Numbered from the stretch's first letter, positions 23,975-33,339 are shown. The stretch: DNA of 64,000 nt from an uncultured Eubacteriales bacterium (GCA_934456435.1 CAKSHH010000006.1:66878-130877), one strand, 5' to 3'. Program-made: numbers and translations. Notes: a model not told the origin generated them from the letters alone.

Positions 23975-24907
23975 ATGTCGCTGGGTTCTGTTTTAACACT
24001 AATTCAAACCGCATCCGAGCTCGGACTCATAAGCGCGCTCACCGTAATCGCACTTTATCTGAGCTATTCGATGCTTAATGTATGCGACTTATCGACCGAC
24101 GGCTGCTTCACTCTTGGGGCAACCGTCGGCGCGGTTGTCACATTATCGGGTCACCCGTTTCTCGCGCTTCCTGCGGCTATGGCGGCAGGTATTGCATCGG
24201 GCTTCATCACCGCATTTCTTCAGACGAAAATGGGCGTCAACAGCCTTCTGGCGGGTATTATCGTCAACACGGCGCTGTATTCAATCAACATTGCCGTTAT
24301 GGGCAATTCTTCAATTCTTAACCTGAATCAGACCGACACGGTTTTCACCAAGGCACTCGGTCTGCTCAGAAAGACTCCGTTCATGGAGCAGTATAAGCTG
24401 ATTGTCGCATTGCTTGCGGTTATCATTATCGGCGTTCTTCTTGCGCTTTTCCTCAGAACGAAGCTCGGACTTGCGATTCGCGCAACCGGCAACAATCCCG
24501 ACATGGTGCGCTCATCGTCAATCAATCCCGTTTTTACAACGATCGTCGGACTTTGCATCGCAAACTCGTTTACAGCTCTTTCGGGCTGTCTGCTTGCTCA
24601 GTCGCAGAAGTCCGTCAACATCGACATCGGCACAGGCATGGTTACCATTGCGCTCGCTTCGCTGCTTATCGGCAACGTTTTCCTCGGCAAAAAGAAGATT
24701 CCACTTCAGATTGTCGGAATGGTGCTCGGCGCATTTGTTTTCAGACTTGTTTACACCATCGCGCTTCGCTTTGATATGCCGGCGTTTATGCTCAAGTTCG
24801 TCTCTTCGGTCATCGTTGTGCTTGCAATCTCAATGCCGTATCTCAAGACAAAGTTCCCGCTCTTAAAGCGCAGACTCAATCAGCGTTTCGGAAGGAGGGC
24901 TGCGTAA
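23975..24907 (+). CDS. trpY: ABC transporter permease (TrpY-type)
   Basis: This 310-residue membrane protein has about eight helices and belongs to the branched-chain-amino-acid-type permease fold. LGATVGAVVTL and the GLAIRATGNNPDMVRSS cytoplasmic loop, which contacts the ATPase, are typical. AAAGGA lies upstream of ATG 23975. Its stop overlaps the start of the ATPase gene by one base. With its partners it should form a tryptophan importer. Confidence 0.88.
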   Translation: MSLGSVLTLIQTASELGLISALTVIALYLSYSMLNVCDLSTDGCFTLGATVGAVVTLSGHPFLALPAAMAAGIASGFITAFLQTKMGVNSLLAGIIVNTALYSINIAVMGNSSILNLNQTDTVFTKALGLLRKTPFMEQYKLIVALLAVIIIGVLLALFLRTKLGLAIRATGNNPDMVRSSSINPVFTTIVGLCIANSFTALSGCLLAQSQKSVNIDIGTGMVTIALASLLIGNVFLGKKKIPLQIVGMVLGAFVFRLVYTIALRFDMPAFMLKFVSSVIVVLAISMPYLKTKFPLLKRRLNQRFGRRAA

Positions 24908-25692
24908 TGCTCAATATTTCAAACATTTCAATTACGTTCAACCCCGGAACGACGGACTCTAAAAAGGCTCTCAACGACCTTTCAATTAAAGTCAACGACG
25001 GCGATTTCATCACCGTTATCGGCGCAAACGGAGCCGGTAAGTCAACACTTTTCAATGCTATTGCAGGCACATTTATTGTTGACAGCGGCAGTATTGAGCT
25101 CAACGGAAAAGATATAACTCTCATGCCGGAGCATAAGCGTGCAAGAAAGATTGGCAGACTTTTTCAGGACCCGATGAAGGGCAGCGCGCCCGGAATGACG
25201 GTTGAAGAAAATCTTGCCCTTGCCGCCGGCAGAGGCGGTTGGCTCAGCCACGTTACAAAGGCGGACAAAAAGGCTTTTCGTGAGCGGGTCGCATTGCTTG
25301 ATATGGGACTTGAGAACAGAATGAGTCAGCCCGTCGGACTTCTTTCCGGCGGTCAGCGACAGGCTCTTACGCTTATGATGGCGACTTTCAATCCTCCCGA
25401 ATTACTCCTGCTTGACGAACACACGGCGGCACTTGACCCCGGCACGGCGGAAAAGGTGCTCGCCCTGACAGAAAAAATCGTCGCCGAGAACAAGCTCACC
25501 TGCATGATGATCACCCACAATATGCAGTCGGCTCTGGAGCTCGGAAACCGTACAATAATGATGAACAACGGCGAAATTATCATGGACACAACGGGTGAAA
25601 AGAGAAAGTCTCTCACTGTACCCGACCTGCTTCAGAAATTCAAGGAAGCGGCAGGACGCGACCTTGACAACGACCGTATGCTGTTAATATAA
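24907..25692 (+). CDS. trpZ: ABC transporter ATP-binding protein (TrpZ-type)
   Basis: This 261-residue ATPase has Walker A GANGAGKST (about 39-47), signature LLSGGQRQ (about 144), Walker B LLLLDEHTA (about 164) and an H-loop THN. It powers the importer encoded by the two preceding genes. GGAGG sits 7 bases before ATG 24907, inside the permease gene, so translation is coupled. Confidence 0.93.
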   Translation: MLNISNISITFNPGTTDSKKALNDLSIKVNDGDFITVIGANGAGKSTLFNAIAGTFIVDSGSIELNGKDITLMPEHKRARKIGRLFQDPMKGSAPGMTVEENLALAAGRGGWLSHVTKADKKAFRERVALLDMGLENRMSQPVGLLSGGQRQALTLMMATFNPPELLLLDEHTAALDPGTAEKVLALTEKIVAENKLTCMMITHNMQSALELGNRTIMMNNGEIIMDTTGEKRKSLTVPDLLQKFKEAAGRDLDNDRMLLI

Positions 25693-25696
25693 TAAC

Positions 25697-25753
25697 AGGG
25701 GTTGCCGCATTTAGACGCAGAAAATGTTTTCTGTATTTAATGCGGCAGCCCCA
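25697..25753. terminator. Bidirectional terminator between trpZ and the spore operon
   Basis: GGGGTTGCCGCATT and AATGCGGCAGCCCC pair with an inner GAAAA/TTTTC extension. It lies between convergent genes. Confidence 0.75.
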
Positions 25754-25756
25754 TAC

Positions 25757-27178
25757 TTATGTGTTGTCTTTGCTGATTGAATGTCTTATAAGCAGACGGC
25801 TGATTGCCTTGCCGTTAAACGGAATCAGCGGATACAGATATCCCCTGCCCGTAACAGTCTTTGTAAACGCTATCACAAGCATAACAATTACCAGTCCGGC
25901 GATAAATCCCCACAGGTTGAACACCGCCGTCATCACGACGATAAAAATTCTTGAAAGCTTAAACGCGTAGCCCAGTTCAAAGCTCGGCTGTGCAAAATTT
26001 GCAATCGCAACAAACGCCATAAACAGCACGACTTCCGACGAAAACAGCTCCGCGCTGACCGCAAGATCTCCGAGCACCAGCGCGCCGATCACGCTGAACG
26101 AGTTGCTCAACGAATTGGGTGTGTTCAGCGAAGCAAGCTTCAGCGCGTCAATGACAATTTCAATTATCAGAAGCTGCGCGATTATCGGCATGGAATAGTA
26201 TTCCTTGATTTGTATGAAGCTGAGCCATTCGGGGATAAAGCTCGGATTCTTTATCAACAGATACCAAACAGGTGCAAGCAGAAGCGCCAGACCGAAGATG
26301 ATACCCCTGACAAACCTGAGGTATGTTCCGATACACGGCGGAAAATAGTAATCGTTTGTGTCCTGCAAAAAATCGAAAAAGCCGGTCGGTATTATCATTG
26401 CCGACGGTGAATTGTCAACGAAAACGACTATGCTTCCCTCGGCAATGCTTGCCGACGCCGCGTCGGGTCTCTCGGTGTAGCGCACCTTAGGGAACGGGTT
26501 CCACTTCTGCTTTCTCACAAGACATTCAATCAGGCTTTCCTGACTCATATTCATTGTGTTCACGTCGATCTCCTGAATCCTTTTTCTGAGATCGGCGACT
26601 GTTTTTTTATCCGCCTTGTTGTCAAGGTAACATATCGCAATGTCAGTCTTTGACCTCGTGCCTGCCTGCTGAACCTCCATTATAAGCTCCCTGTCGCGTA
26701 TTCTGCGGCGAACAAGCGCGGTATTTATGAGCAGCGATTCGACAAAGCCGTCGTGCGCTCCGCTGAGAACCTTATCGTTGTCGGGCTCGCTGACCGACCT
26801 TTTGGGATAGCTCCTCGTCTTGACCAGAAAGCCCGTGTCAAATCCGTCAACGATAATCAGCATCGCGCCCGAATAAACGACCCTTGCGATCGTCTCAATG
26901 TCCTTGCTCAGTTCAATTTCCATGTAGGAAATCAGCGACTGTGCAAACTCCTTGGCACTCTCCTTTTCGGCGCTGATTTTGTTCGCCTGCATCATAAAAT
27001 TCATAACGCGCTCCGACGTGTCGCCGTCAATGAAACCGTCAATAAAATAAAGCTTCGCCTTTCTTTTGCCGACATTAAACCGAGTACCGACGACATCATA
27101 GTTGATCTCGGTTCTGAAATACCTGTCAAAGAACTTCTCGTTATAATCAAAAACATCCGAAAATAATAACTTATCCAT
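25757..27178 (-). CDS. GerA-family spore membrane protein (SpoVAF/GerAA type)
   Basis: This 473-residue protein has a soluble N-terminal half and, from about residue 290, four to five membrane helices. GerA signatures include DTGFLVKTRSYPKRSVSEPDNDKVLSGAHDGFVE and NTALVRRRIRD, and PFPKVRYTERPD. Members sit in the spore inner membrane and form nutrient-gated germinant receptors or, as SpoVAF, an accessory to the DPA channel. No GerAB/GerAC or SpoVAA-AE neighbours are present, which favours the orphan SpoVAF-like role. ATG 27178 follows CGGAG. It is the last gene of a three-gene leftward operon. Confidence 0.88.
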   Translation of the reverse strand: MDKLLFSDVFDYNEKFFDRYFRTEINYDVVGTRFNVGKRKAKLYFIDGFIDGDTSERVMNFMMQANKISAEKESAKEFAQSLISYMEIELSKDIETIARVVYSGAMLIIVDGFDTGFLVKTRSYPKRSVSEPDNDKVLSGAHDGFVESLLINTALVRRRIRDRELIMEVQQAGTRSKTDIAICYLDNKADKKTVADLRKRIQEIDVNTMNMSQESLIECLVRKQKWNPFPKVRYTERPDAASASIAEGSIVVFVDNSPSAMIIPTGFFDFLQDTNDYYFPPCIGTYLRFVRGIIFGLALLLAPVWYLLIKNPSFIPEWLSFIQIKEYYSMPIIAQLLIIEIVIDALKLASLNTPNSLSNSFSVIGALVLGDLAVSAELFSSEVVLFMAFVAIANFAQPSFELGYAFKLSRIFIVVMTAVFNLWGFIAGLVIVMLVIAFTKTVTGRGYLYPLIPFNGKAISRLLIRHSISKDNT

Positions 27179-27243
27179 AATCACCGCTCCGTGAGTTGAT
27201 ACTGTTATTATTTTCGGATTAGGCCATTATATACCGTACATAA

Positions 27244-28584
27244 TTACCTGTATTGATTATAAAGATTTACGATAGCATTCCACGTCAGAACGCCGACCTG
27301 ACCGTTCTGCTCCAGTCCTTGCAGTCTTTGCACAGCAAGCACGGCATTTTGTGTCTGCTCTCCGTAATATCCGTCGACCGTAACATCCGGAACGGACGAA
27401 TTGTTTGCGGCAATGGTTTTCAGATAAGTCTGGATCTGTTCGACAACCTTTCCGCTTGCGCCCGTTGTGATGATATATCCGGGGTAAAGAAGCGATGAAT
27501 AGCTCCTGTATTCGTCAGGCAGGGACGTGAGTATACCCTCGTATGCGTTCTGTATCATATCCCATGTGTCACGTCCGACAATTCCGTCCACATCAAGCCC
27601 GTACTGCGACTGGAACGTGAGCACGGCGTCATAGGTCTCCTGTCCGAAATAGCCGTCTATGCCGACATAAGCAAGATTCTGGTTAAACTGACTTAAAAAG
27701 TTCAGGTAATACTGCAAAATTCTTACCGACGGACCGCTGTCTCCGTTTTTCAAAACATTTTCATATTTTCTTTCGGCTTCGCTTATTGTTATACCCTCGG
27801 AATAAAGCTCGGACAAGCCCTTGATTCCGTTGTAAATCTGTCTAATCTTGTACCATGTCTCCTTGCCCACAATGCCGTCGGGGTCAAGGTTGAATATTCG
27901 CTGGAACTGCTTGACAGCGTTCTGTGTCGTCGCCTCAAAATAGCCCCTTGCCCCCGTCGTTATTTTCGGAATCGACGGGTAGTTGACTGCGATTCTGTTC
28001 AGTTCGCGCTGAATCTCGACAACGTCCTCTCCGCCGCTTCCGAGTCTGAGCGGTCTGCCGGGATACGTCGGCGTATTAGTTTTTATCGGCGCATTTCTGA
28101 CAATGTCTATATCGTTGCCGTAATAATACTGAAGTATTCGGTAGGGTGTGTAACCCTGATTGGCAAGAGAGACGGTTCCCCATTGGGAAAGTCCCTCGCA
28201 CGAGCCGGCGCAATACTGGGTAAAATACGGCTGAATCTGCCCCTGCTTGACGACATAATCATTGAATATGTCATCGACAATGCGGCTTATGTTTTCAAAG
28301 ATATCTCTGCCCTCAACATAGTACTGGTCGTACTGGGTTGAGTTCGTTATATCAAAATCATATCCTCTCGCCCTGTAATGCTCGGTAAATATCCTGTTGA
28401 GGGCAAAGGTTATCTCGGCATAAATATTCGCTCTCAGCGCACTTTCGGGCCACGTCGGATATATCTCGCTCGACGCTACATTTTTTATATACTGGGCAAA
28501 CGGAACCTGCACATTTCTTGCGGGTGAATCAGGTCTGCCGAGGTGCACGGTTATAAATTCGGGTACAATCGGTCTGTCAGGCAT
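27244..28584 (-). CDS. SpoIID-like protein with three peptidoglycan-binding repeats
   Basis: In this 446-residue protein residues 20-180 resemble SpoIID/LytB: VPFAQYIKNVASSEIYPTWPE..ALRAN with the Glu-Pro-Trp region near the family catalytic Glu, and CEGLSQWGTVSLANQGYTPYRILQYYYG. Three PG_binding_1 repeats follow, each ending in DG-x-VG-x-TW (about 190-265, 285-360, 380-446). There is no signal peptide. The family cleaves peptidoglycan glycan strands (SpoIID, during engulfment). Here a cortex or germination role is inferred from the GerA-family neighbour. Its ATG shares one base with the upstream stop. Confidence 0.78.
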   Translation of the reverse strand: MPDRPIVPEFITVHLGRPDSPARNVQVPFAQYIKNVASSEIYPTWPESALRANIYAEITFALNRIFTEHYRARGYDFDITNSTQYDQYYVEGRDIFENISRIVDDIFNDYVVKQGQIQPYFTQYCAGSCEGLSQWGTVSLANQGYTPYRILQYYYGNDIDIVRNAPIKTNTPTYPGRPLRLGSGGEDVVEIQRELNRIAVNYPSIPKITTGARGYFEATTQNAVKQFQRIFNLDPDGIVGKETWYKIRQIYNGIKGLSELYSEGITISEAERKYENVLKNGDSGPSVRILQYYLNFLSQFNQNLAYVGIDGYFGQETYDAVLTFQSQYGLDVDGIVGRDTWDMIQNAYEGILTSLPDEYRSYSSLLYPGYIITTGASGKVVEQIQTYLKTIAANNSSVPDVTVDGYYGEQTQNAVLAVQRLQGLEQNGQVGVLTWNAIVNLYNQYR

Positions 28585-29198
28585 CAGACTTCACCTCCGT
28601 AAAGTCCCATCGGCTGATTCGGTACGCTTACCGTTCCCGGTTCTCTTCCCGTCTTCGTCAGCGGCACAAGCCTTACGGGCTGAATTGACTTAGTTCCCGA
28701 AAAAACGGGAACATTGAAAAACTCCGACTTTGCAAATTCGGGGTGAGTAACGGTTACCTCGTACACAGCATAAGGCGCAACCGTCGTGTTATCTTCGTCA
28801 AGCGATATTCTGCTGTCCGGCGCAGGCAGATTTATGTTGTCGACAATTCCGTTTATGTCCGTATACCCGGAAAAGATTTCGCGGTCTCCCGTCTCAAGCG
28901 GAACTCTGATCTTAACAATGGCATTGATTATCGGGAAACTTCTGCCCCCTGCCGTGACCTGCACTCTCATTGAGCCTTGAGATTTGTTTTTTTGTTCAAA
29001 CTCATCGTAATCCTTGTACATTTCGGTCTCGCTGTCGCCGCCGACATTGCTCACGAACGGAAGCGCACTTGCCATAACCGGCACGGCGGTTTCGCTTTTT
29101 TCCGACGTGACGGTTTCTGCCGATTCCTGCGGCATTTGCTTTGAAAACTCAACAAGCTCCTGCCGATATTTTTCTATCATATCTTCAAGATTATGCAT
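28584..29198 (-). CDS. Hypothetical protein with carboxypeptidase-regulatory-like beta domain
   Basis: This 204-residue protein has an N-terminal helical and acidic low-complexity half (1-75), then a transthyretin-like beta sandwich (about 80-180) recognisable from PIINAIVKIRVPLE...FSGYTDINGIVDNINLPAPD and YEVTVTHPEFAKSEF. It probably plays a structural role. It is the first gene of the spore operon with the SpoIID-like and GerA-like genes. Its Shine-Dalgarno GGAGG lies inside the stem of the terminator hairpin at 29,207-29,238 and the start ATG follows the T-run. Confidence 0.7.
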   Translation of the reverse strand: MHNLEDMIEKYRQELVEFSKQMPQESAETVTSEKSETAVPVMASALPFVSNVGGDSETEMYKDYDEFEQKNKSQGSMRVQVTAGGRSFPIINAIVKIRVPLETGDREIFSGYTDINGIVDNINLPAPDSRISLDEDNTTVAPYAVYEVTVTHPEFAKSEFFNVPVFSGTKSIQPVRLVPLTKTGREPGTVSVPNQPMGLYGGEV

Positions 29199-29206
29199 TA
29201 AAAAAC

Positions 29207-29238
29207 CTCCTTCGCTTTATAATATGCGAAAGAGGTTT
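29207..29238 (-). terminator. Terminator hairpin that buries the next gene's Shine-Dalgarno site
   Basis: On the minus strand AAAAACCTCTTTCGC pairs with GCGAAGGAGGTTTTT around a 10-base A/T loop, with a six-T tract. It ends the exopolysaccharide operon. The right arm also contains AAGGAGG for the gene starting at 29,198, and CATATTATA lies in the loop as a possible -10. Confidence 0.8.
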
Positions 29239-29248
29239 TTCCTGCCAA

Positions 29249-30697
29249 TCAATTATTCTTTTGTGAGGAATGTCTGCCGTAGCCGTAGCCGTATGAGCCG
29301 TAGCCGCGTTTGCCGTACTTGCCGTATTTACCGTATCTGCCCGTCTCGCCCGAATGGCTTGTATCAACATTGAAAATACAGCCTATTATCTCGGCGCCGT
29401 TTGAATCAATGTCGTCAATAGACATCTTGATTCTCGAATACGGTGAGAAGTCCTCGCGCACAACGATGATTGCCGCATCAACAAATCCGGCGATAACCGA
29501 CGTATCCGTAACAACGCTTGCCGGAGCGGTATCAATAATAACATAGTCAAACTCGCTGCGAACCGACTTGATAATCTCCTCCATTCTGTCCGTTGACAGA
29601 AGCTCGGAGGGATTGGCAACGGACTTTCTGTCGGCGAGCACACAAATGTCAAATGTACTTACACGCTTGATTGCGTTGCCGAGCGTCATATTTCCGAGGA
29701 TAACGTCGGAGAGTCCGCCATCTGTCTCAGGCAGAGAAAGCATCTTGCAAACCGACGGCTTTCTGAGGTCGGCGTCGATGAGAAGCACGTTTTTACCGTT
29801 CTGTGCAAGTGAAAGGGCGATATTGACCGCCGAGGTCGTCTTGCCCTCGTTCTCGCAGGCGCTCGTTACAAGGAAAACCTTGTTGCCTGTTCGCGCGGAG
29901 TTATTCTCAATTTTCGTTCGGATTGCCTTATAAGTCTCGATAAAGGAGAAGCCTGTTTTTCTGTCGGTAACAAGGAGTCCCTTCATGGTTTTGTTCTTGT
30001 TTTCAACCTGTTGAACAGAACCGAGAATGTGTATATCCAGCTTGTCGTTGAGTTCGTCGGAGGTCTTTACCGTGTCCTTGACAAGGAACATTATAAAGAA
30101 CACAAGGCAGCACAGTATCGCCGCGGCAAAAGAAACAACAACAACCATAACGAACGAGGAACGGTTAGCATTGGAGCCGCCCGGCAGCACGGGCTTGTCG
30201 CACAGGGTAAGCTTTGCGTTCGGGTATGTCTTTGCGATAACGTCACCGTAAACATCGACGGCAGTCGACGCGATGGCATACGAAATCTTCGGGTCGCCCG
30301 TTGTGACCGACATAATTATAACGTTGGTGGACGGCACGGTGGAAACGCTTATGCTTCCGCTGACCGTTCCGTAATCCACGGGAGTCGAACAGTTCTGAAC
30401 GATAGCCTCTTTCATAACGCTGCTGGAAAGAATGTATCTGAATGTGCCCGACATATTTATCTGAGCAGATATATCTCCGCTGTTGGCTCTTTCGCCGTCC
30501 ATATTGGTGTTGACAACAAACGATATTGTCGAAGTATAGGTTTCAACCTTTGTTGCTTCGGATACCGCCGCGGTAATGATTCCTGCCACAATGGCAACGA
30601 TAAGAACTATCCAAAGCTTTTTTGTCAGCTCTCTGAAGAAAGCAAGGATGTTAAGCTCCAATCCCTTTTGATTAGATTTTTCCGAATATGCTCTCAA
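29249..30697 (-). CDS. Fused Wzz/BY-kinase: polysaccharide co-polymerase and tyrosine autokinase
   Basis: This is a 482-residue protein. Residues 1-210 form a Wzz-type domain with two membrane helices flanking an extracytoplasmic loop. The cytoplasmic kinase has Walker A ACENEGKTT (about 272), Walker A' LLIDADLRKP and Walker B DYVIIDTAP. It ends in a Tyr/Gly cluster (YGKYGKYGKRGYGSYGYGYG), the autophosphorylation tail. It controls chain length and export of the polymer. TTG 30697 is chosen because GGAGGG lies 6 bases upstream; the longer frame has no start signal. It is last in the eps-like operon. Confidence 0.9.
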   Translation of the reverse strand: MRAYSEKSNQKGLELNILAFFRELTKKLWIVLIVAIVAGIITAAVSEATKVETYTSTISFVVNTNMDGERANSGDISAQINMSGTFRYILSSSVMKEAIVQNCSTPVDYGTVSGSISVSTVPSTNVIIMSVTTGDPKISYAIASTAVDVYGDVIAKTYPNAKLTLCDKPVLPGGSNANRSSFVMVVVVSFAAAILCCLVFFIMFLVKDTVKTSDELNDKLDIHILGSVQQVENKNKTMKGLLVTDRKTGFSFIETYKAIRTKIENNSARTGNKVFLVTSACENEGKTTSAVNIALSLAQNGKNVLLIDADLRKPSVCKMLSLPETDGGLSDVILGNMTLGNAIKRVSTFDICVLADRKSVANPSELLSTDRMEEIIKSVRSEFDYVIIDTAPASVVTDTSVIAGFVDAAIIVVREDFSPYSRIKMSIDDIDSNGAEIIGCIFNVDTSHSGETGRYGKYGKYGKRGYGSYGYGYGRHSSQKNN

Positions 30698-30735
30698 AGC
30701 AATCCCTCCAAAAGTATATTTTTCATAGTCATCCT

Positions 30736-31980
30736 TTATCTCCCCAAATTCCTGCTTCCGTATTCTCTCACGGACGTTGTGTATGTTGCGGCGTACATTA
30801 TCGCGACAACAAGCTGTCCGTATTTTGAACAATAACTGACGACACCCTCGTCCAGCACAAACATCAGCACAATGCACGTCAGAAACAAAATTGACATTTG
30901 ACTGCGCCTTTGCAGGTAATTCCTTGCAAAGATCACAAAGCAATAAGCATACATTGAATAGTATATAATGAATCCAATAATGCCGAGCTCACTAAGTAGC
31001 TGCCAGTAATTGTTGTGGGTGTAATATTTGCCCGTCGCATACTCCGCTTCAATAATTGAGCGGAAGTTGCCCATTCCCTTGCCTATCAGCGGCGATTCGG
31101 CAAACATATTCTTTGCCGCGTCAACAAACACACCGCGAAGCATCATGCTTCCGTCGGTTTCCTCACCGTTAATATGGTTTATCATACTTTCAATTCGCCG
31201 TCCGATTACCGAATAAAGAGTTTCGTTCTCCATGACGAGGAAGTAAACCCCTATAACGCACAAAACCGCAACGATTATTCTTGCAATGTAGCCTCTCTTG
31301 TTGTAGGTCAGAAAAACGATTGCCAGCGGTCCCGCAACAGCCGCCAGAAGTCCCTTTCGTGAGCTTGAATAAACGCAGAAAAGGAACAGCAGAGCTGCCA
31401 CCGGATACATATATTTTTTGTTTTTCACATAGGCGCGGTAGAACGCCATTGCAACGCCGAAATCCATCCAGTACGAAATATCATTCGGATTACACAGACT
31501 GTAATGGCTGCCGAGACTTCCGTACTTCCATTGGCTCGGAGGCCAGACCGACGTTTCAAACGCGACTATCGCCAACATTCCTATCAGATAAAGCGTTATT
31601 ATCCTTTCCAAATCCTCCGGCTCGTCAACGTAGACCGCAACGGATGTGCTTATCAGCAGGATCACCAAAAGACGCAGTATAAACGAAAAGTTATAGGACG
31701 AAAGGTACTGCGCCCACAGTCCGGACAAAGCGCCGAACCCGATCAGCAGAAGGTACCATATCGTTACATAAGGTATTACCGCTTGGCTGCGGTTCCTTTC
31801 CATAACAACAAGTATCGACGCAATGAACATCACAATTGCCGCGACCGAAGCCGCCGCCGTGACCGTATACATCGTGAAAATAATCACTATATTTGCAAGG
31901 AATGCAATTTCATAAAAAAGCTTAGCTCTCTGCAAGGCATTGAGATTCACTTTTAGAATACCTTTTCTGAAAGTTACCAT
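30736..31980 (-). CDS. O-antigen ligase/polymerase (Wzy/WaaL-like)
   Basis: This 414-residue membrane protein has about ten to eleven helices and a long extracytoplasmic loop (about 255-320) containing FAESPLIGKGMGNF and YTHNNYWQLLSELGI, the Wzy_C signature with conserved His. It joins undecaprenyl-linked repeat units in the periplasmic-side space. GAGAGG precedes ATG 31980. It lies between a glycosyltransferase and the BY-kinase in one operon, a minimal exopolysaccharide set without a visible flippase. Confidence 0.87.
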   Translation of the reverse strand: MVTFRKGILKVNLNALQRAKLFYEIAFLANIVIIFTMYTVTAAASVAAIVMFIASILVVMERNRSQAVIPYVTIWYLLLIGFGALSGLWAQYLSSYNFSFILRLLVILLISTSVAVYVDEPEDLERIITLYLIGMLAIVAFETSVWPPSQWKYGSLGSHYSLCNPNDISYWMDFGVAMAFYRAYVKNKKYMYPVAALLFLFCVYSSSRKGLLAAVAGPLAIVFLTYNKRGYIARIIVAVLCVIGVYFLVMENETLYSVIGRRIESMINHINGEETDGSMMLRGVFVDAAKNMFAESPLIGKGMGNFRSIIEAEYATGKYYTHNNYWQLLSELGIIGFIIYYSMYAYCFVIFARNYLQRRSQMSILFLTCIVLMFVLDEGVVSYCSKYGQLVVAIMYAATYTTSVREYGSRNLGR

Positions 31981-31992
31981 ACAAGACCTCTC

Positions 31993-33258
31993 TTATGAGC
32001 CGACAACGGCGGGAACCGAAAGAAAATCGCGAAAAGATCTGCTTGCATCAAATCCTTTTTCCCACGTCTGTCTGATATTGTTCCTGTATACTTCTCTTTC
32101 CGATTTTTCCATATCATAGAACCTGTCAAGAATCTGCACGAACTCACCGATCTCGGCATCCTCGTCAAGGAGCCAGCCGTTAAAGCCGTCGCGCACAAGC
32201 TCGCTTACTCCTCCGACGTTTGTCGAAAGTATCGGTACGCCAAACGATGCCGCCTCCATCATGGAAACAGGCAGTCCCTCGCTCTTGCTTGCGCTGATAA
32301 ATAAATCAACGGGATTTTTACGGTAATATTCACAGACCTCCGTGTTCGGAAGCTTGCCGAGAAGCTCGGTTTCAACACCGTTCAGCTTAAGCTTTACCGC
32401 TTTCTTCAGCTCGGCTTCTCTGTTGCCCGTGCCAATGTGGGTCCATTTAATATTACGATTCCCTGATTTTGCGAACAATTCGATAATATCGACTATTTCA
32501 TCGACACGCTTGACATCCTTGACCTGCGAGCATGAGACAATGTGCAAGCCGTTCTCCGACTGCTTTGAAAGTCCGTGGTCAAAGGTGCCGAGATATGCGG
32601 TTTTGACCTTGGAGCTGTATTCGGGATATTTTTCGGTAATGAATTTAGTTCCCGAATCCGAGCAGGGATAGACCGCATCGTATTTTTCAAGCAGATATCT
32701 TCTCAGCGGAAGATATCCGAGCACATTTGCATTTTCATAAACATCATATCTGTGTGCCCTTGCAACAAGCTCCACATCGGGACAGAAGGACAACAAATAT
32801 TCTTTCAGCTTCACACCGACGAGCGCAGTCACAAAGAACCAGTAGCTGTACACGGTAATACTGTCATATTCGTCCAAACCGCATTTTTCAAGCACGCTTT
32901 TACATTCCTCAAAGCTGCGCTGTGAGCGGTTACAGAAATATTCAAAGAACATACGCCGTCTGAGGCTCGTGCCGATCGCCTGCCTGTCATATCTCAGATA
33001 TTCTGTCGGCACAACGAGGTTATGAACCCCCTTGAGTATATCGCCCGTCCTGGCAATTCGCTGCTTTTTGACGGAAACATTGTAATACTCGGCGTTTTCC
33101 GGTACAGCTCTTGTGAGCTCCGCATTCGGATCAAGCTCGATGGGGAGAATTATGATTCTGTCGAACTTGCTTTCGTGAAAAGATATTTCGGATTCTATAA
33201 ACGATTCCCCCGATCCGAAAGGGAAACTGCTTGTAATCATAACAAGACATCTTTTCAC
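31993..33258 (-). CDS. Glycosyltransferase family 4
   Basis: In this 421-residue GT-B enzyme the N-terminal donor/acceptor half starts MITSSFPFGSGESFIESEI. The C-terminal nucleotide-sugar half has the E-x7-E-like SASKSEGLPVSMMEAASFGVPILSTNVGG motif (about 325-352) typical of GT4. GTG 33258 is selected after GGGG; an earlier in-frame GTG at 33267 overlaps it. It is the first gene of the operon with the O-antigen-ligase-like and BY-kinase genes. The sugar is unknown. Confidence 0.9.
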   Translation of the reverse strand: MKRCLVMITSSFPFGSGESFIESEISFHESKFDRIIILPIELDPNAELTRAVPENAEYYNVSVKKQRIARTGDILKGVHNLVVPTEYLRYDRQAIGTSLRRRMFFEYFCNRSQRSFEECKSVLEKCGLDEYDSITVYSYWFFVTALVGVKLKEYLLSFCPDVELVARAHRYDVYENANVLGYLPLRRYLLEKYDAVYPCSDSGTKFITEKYPEYSSKVKTAYLGTFDHGLSKQSENGLHIVSCSQVKDVKRVDEIVDIIELFAKSGNRNIKWTHIGTGNREAELKKAVKLKLNGVETELLGKLPNTEVCEYYRKNPVDLFISASKSEGLPVSMMEAASFGVPILSTNVGGVSELVRDGFNGWLLDEDAEIGEFVQILDRFYDMEKSEREVYRNNIRQTWEKGFDASRSFRDFLSVPAVVGS

Positions 33259-33339
33259 AAAAATCACCCCACATTACTTCATTTTATCATTTTATCGACC
33301 GATTGTCTATATTTTTTTCAAAATTCCTGCTTTTGCATA

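Noticed and set aside
29270..29340. Short tandem repeat resembling a CRISPR or minisatellite
   Set aside because: It is the codon pattern of the Tyr/Gly-rich tail of the BY-kinase.
30011..30835. 274-codon plus-strand frame
   Set aside because: It is antisense to the Wzz/BY-kinase gene, with Arg/His/Asn-rich low-quality protein sequence.
30698..30943. N-terminal extension of the BY-kinase
   Set aside because: It lies within the upstream Wzy-like gene and has no ribosome site; the TTG after GGAGGG fits the Wzz family start.
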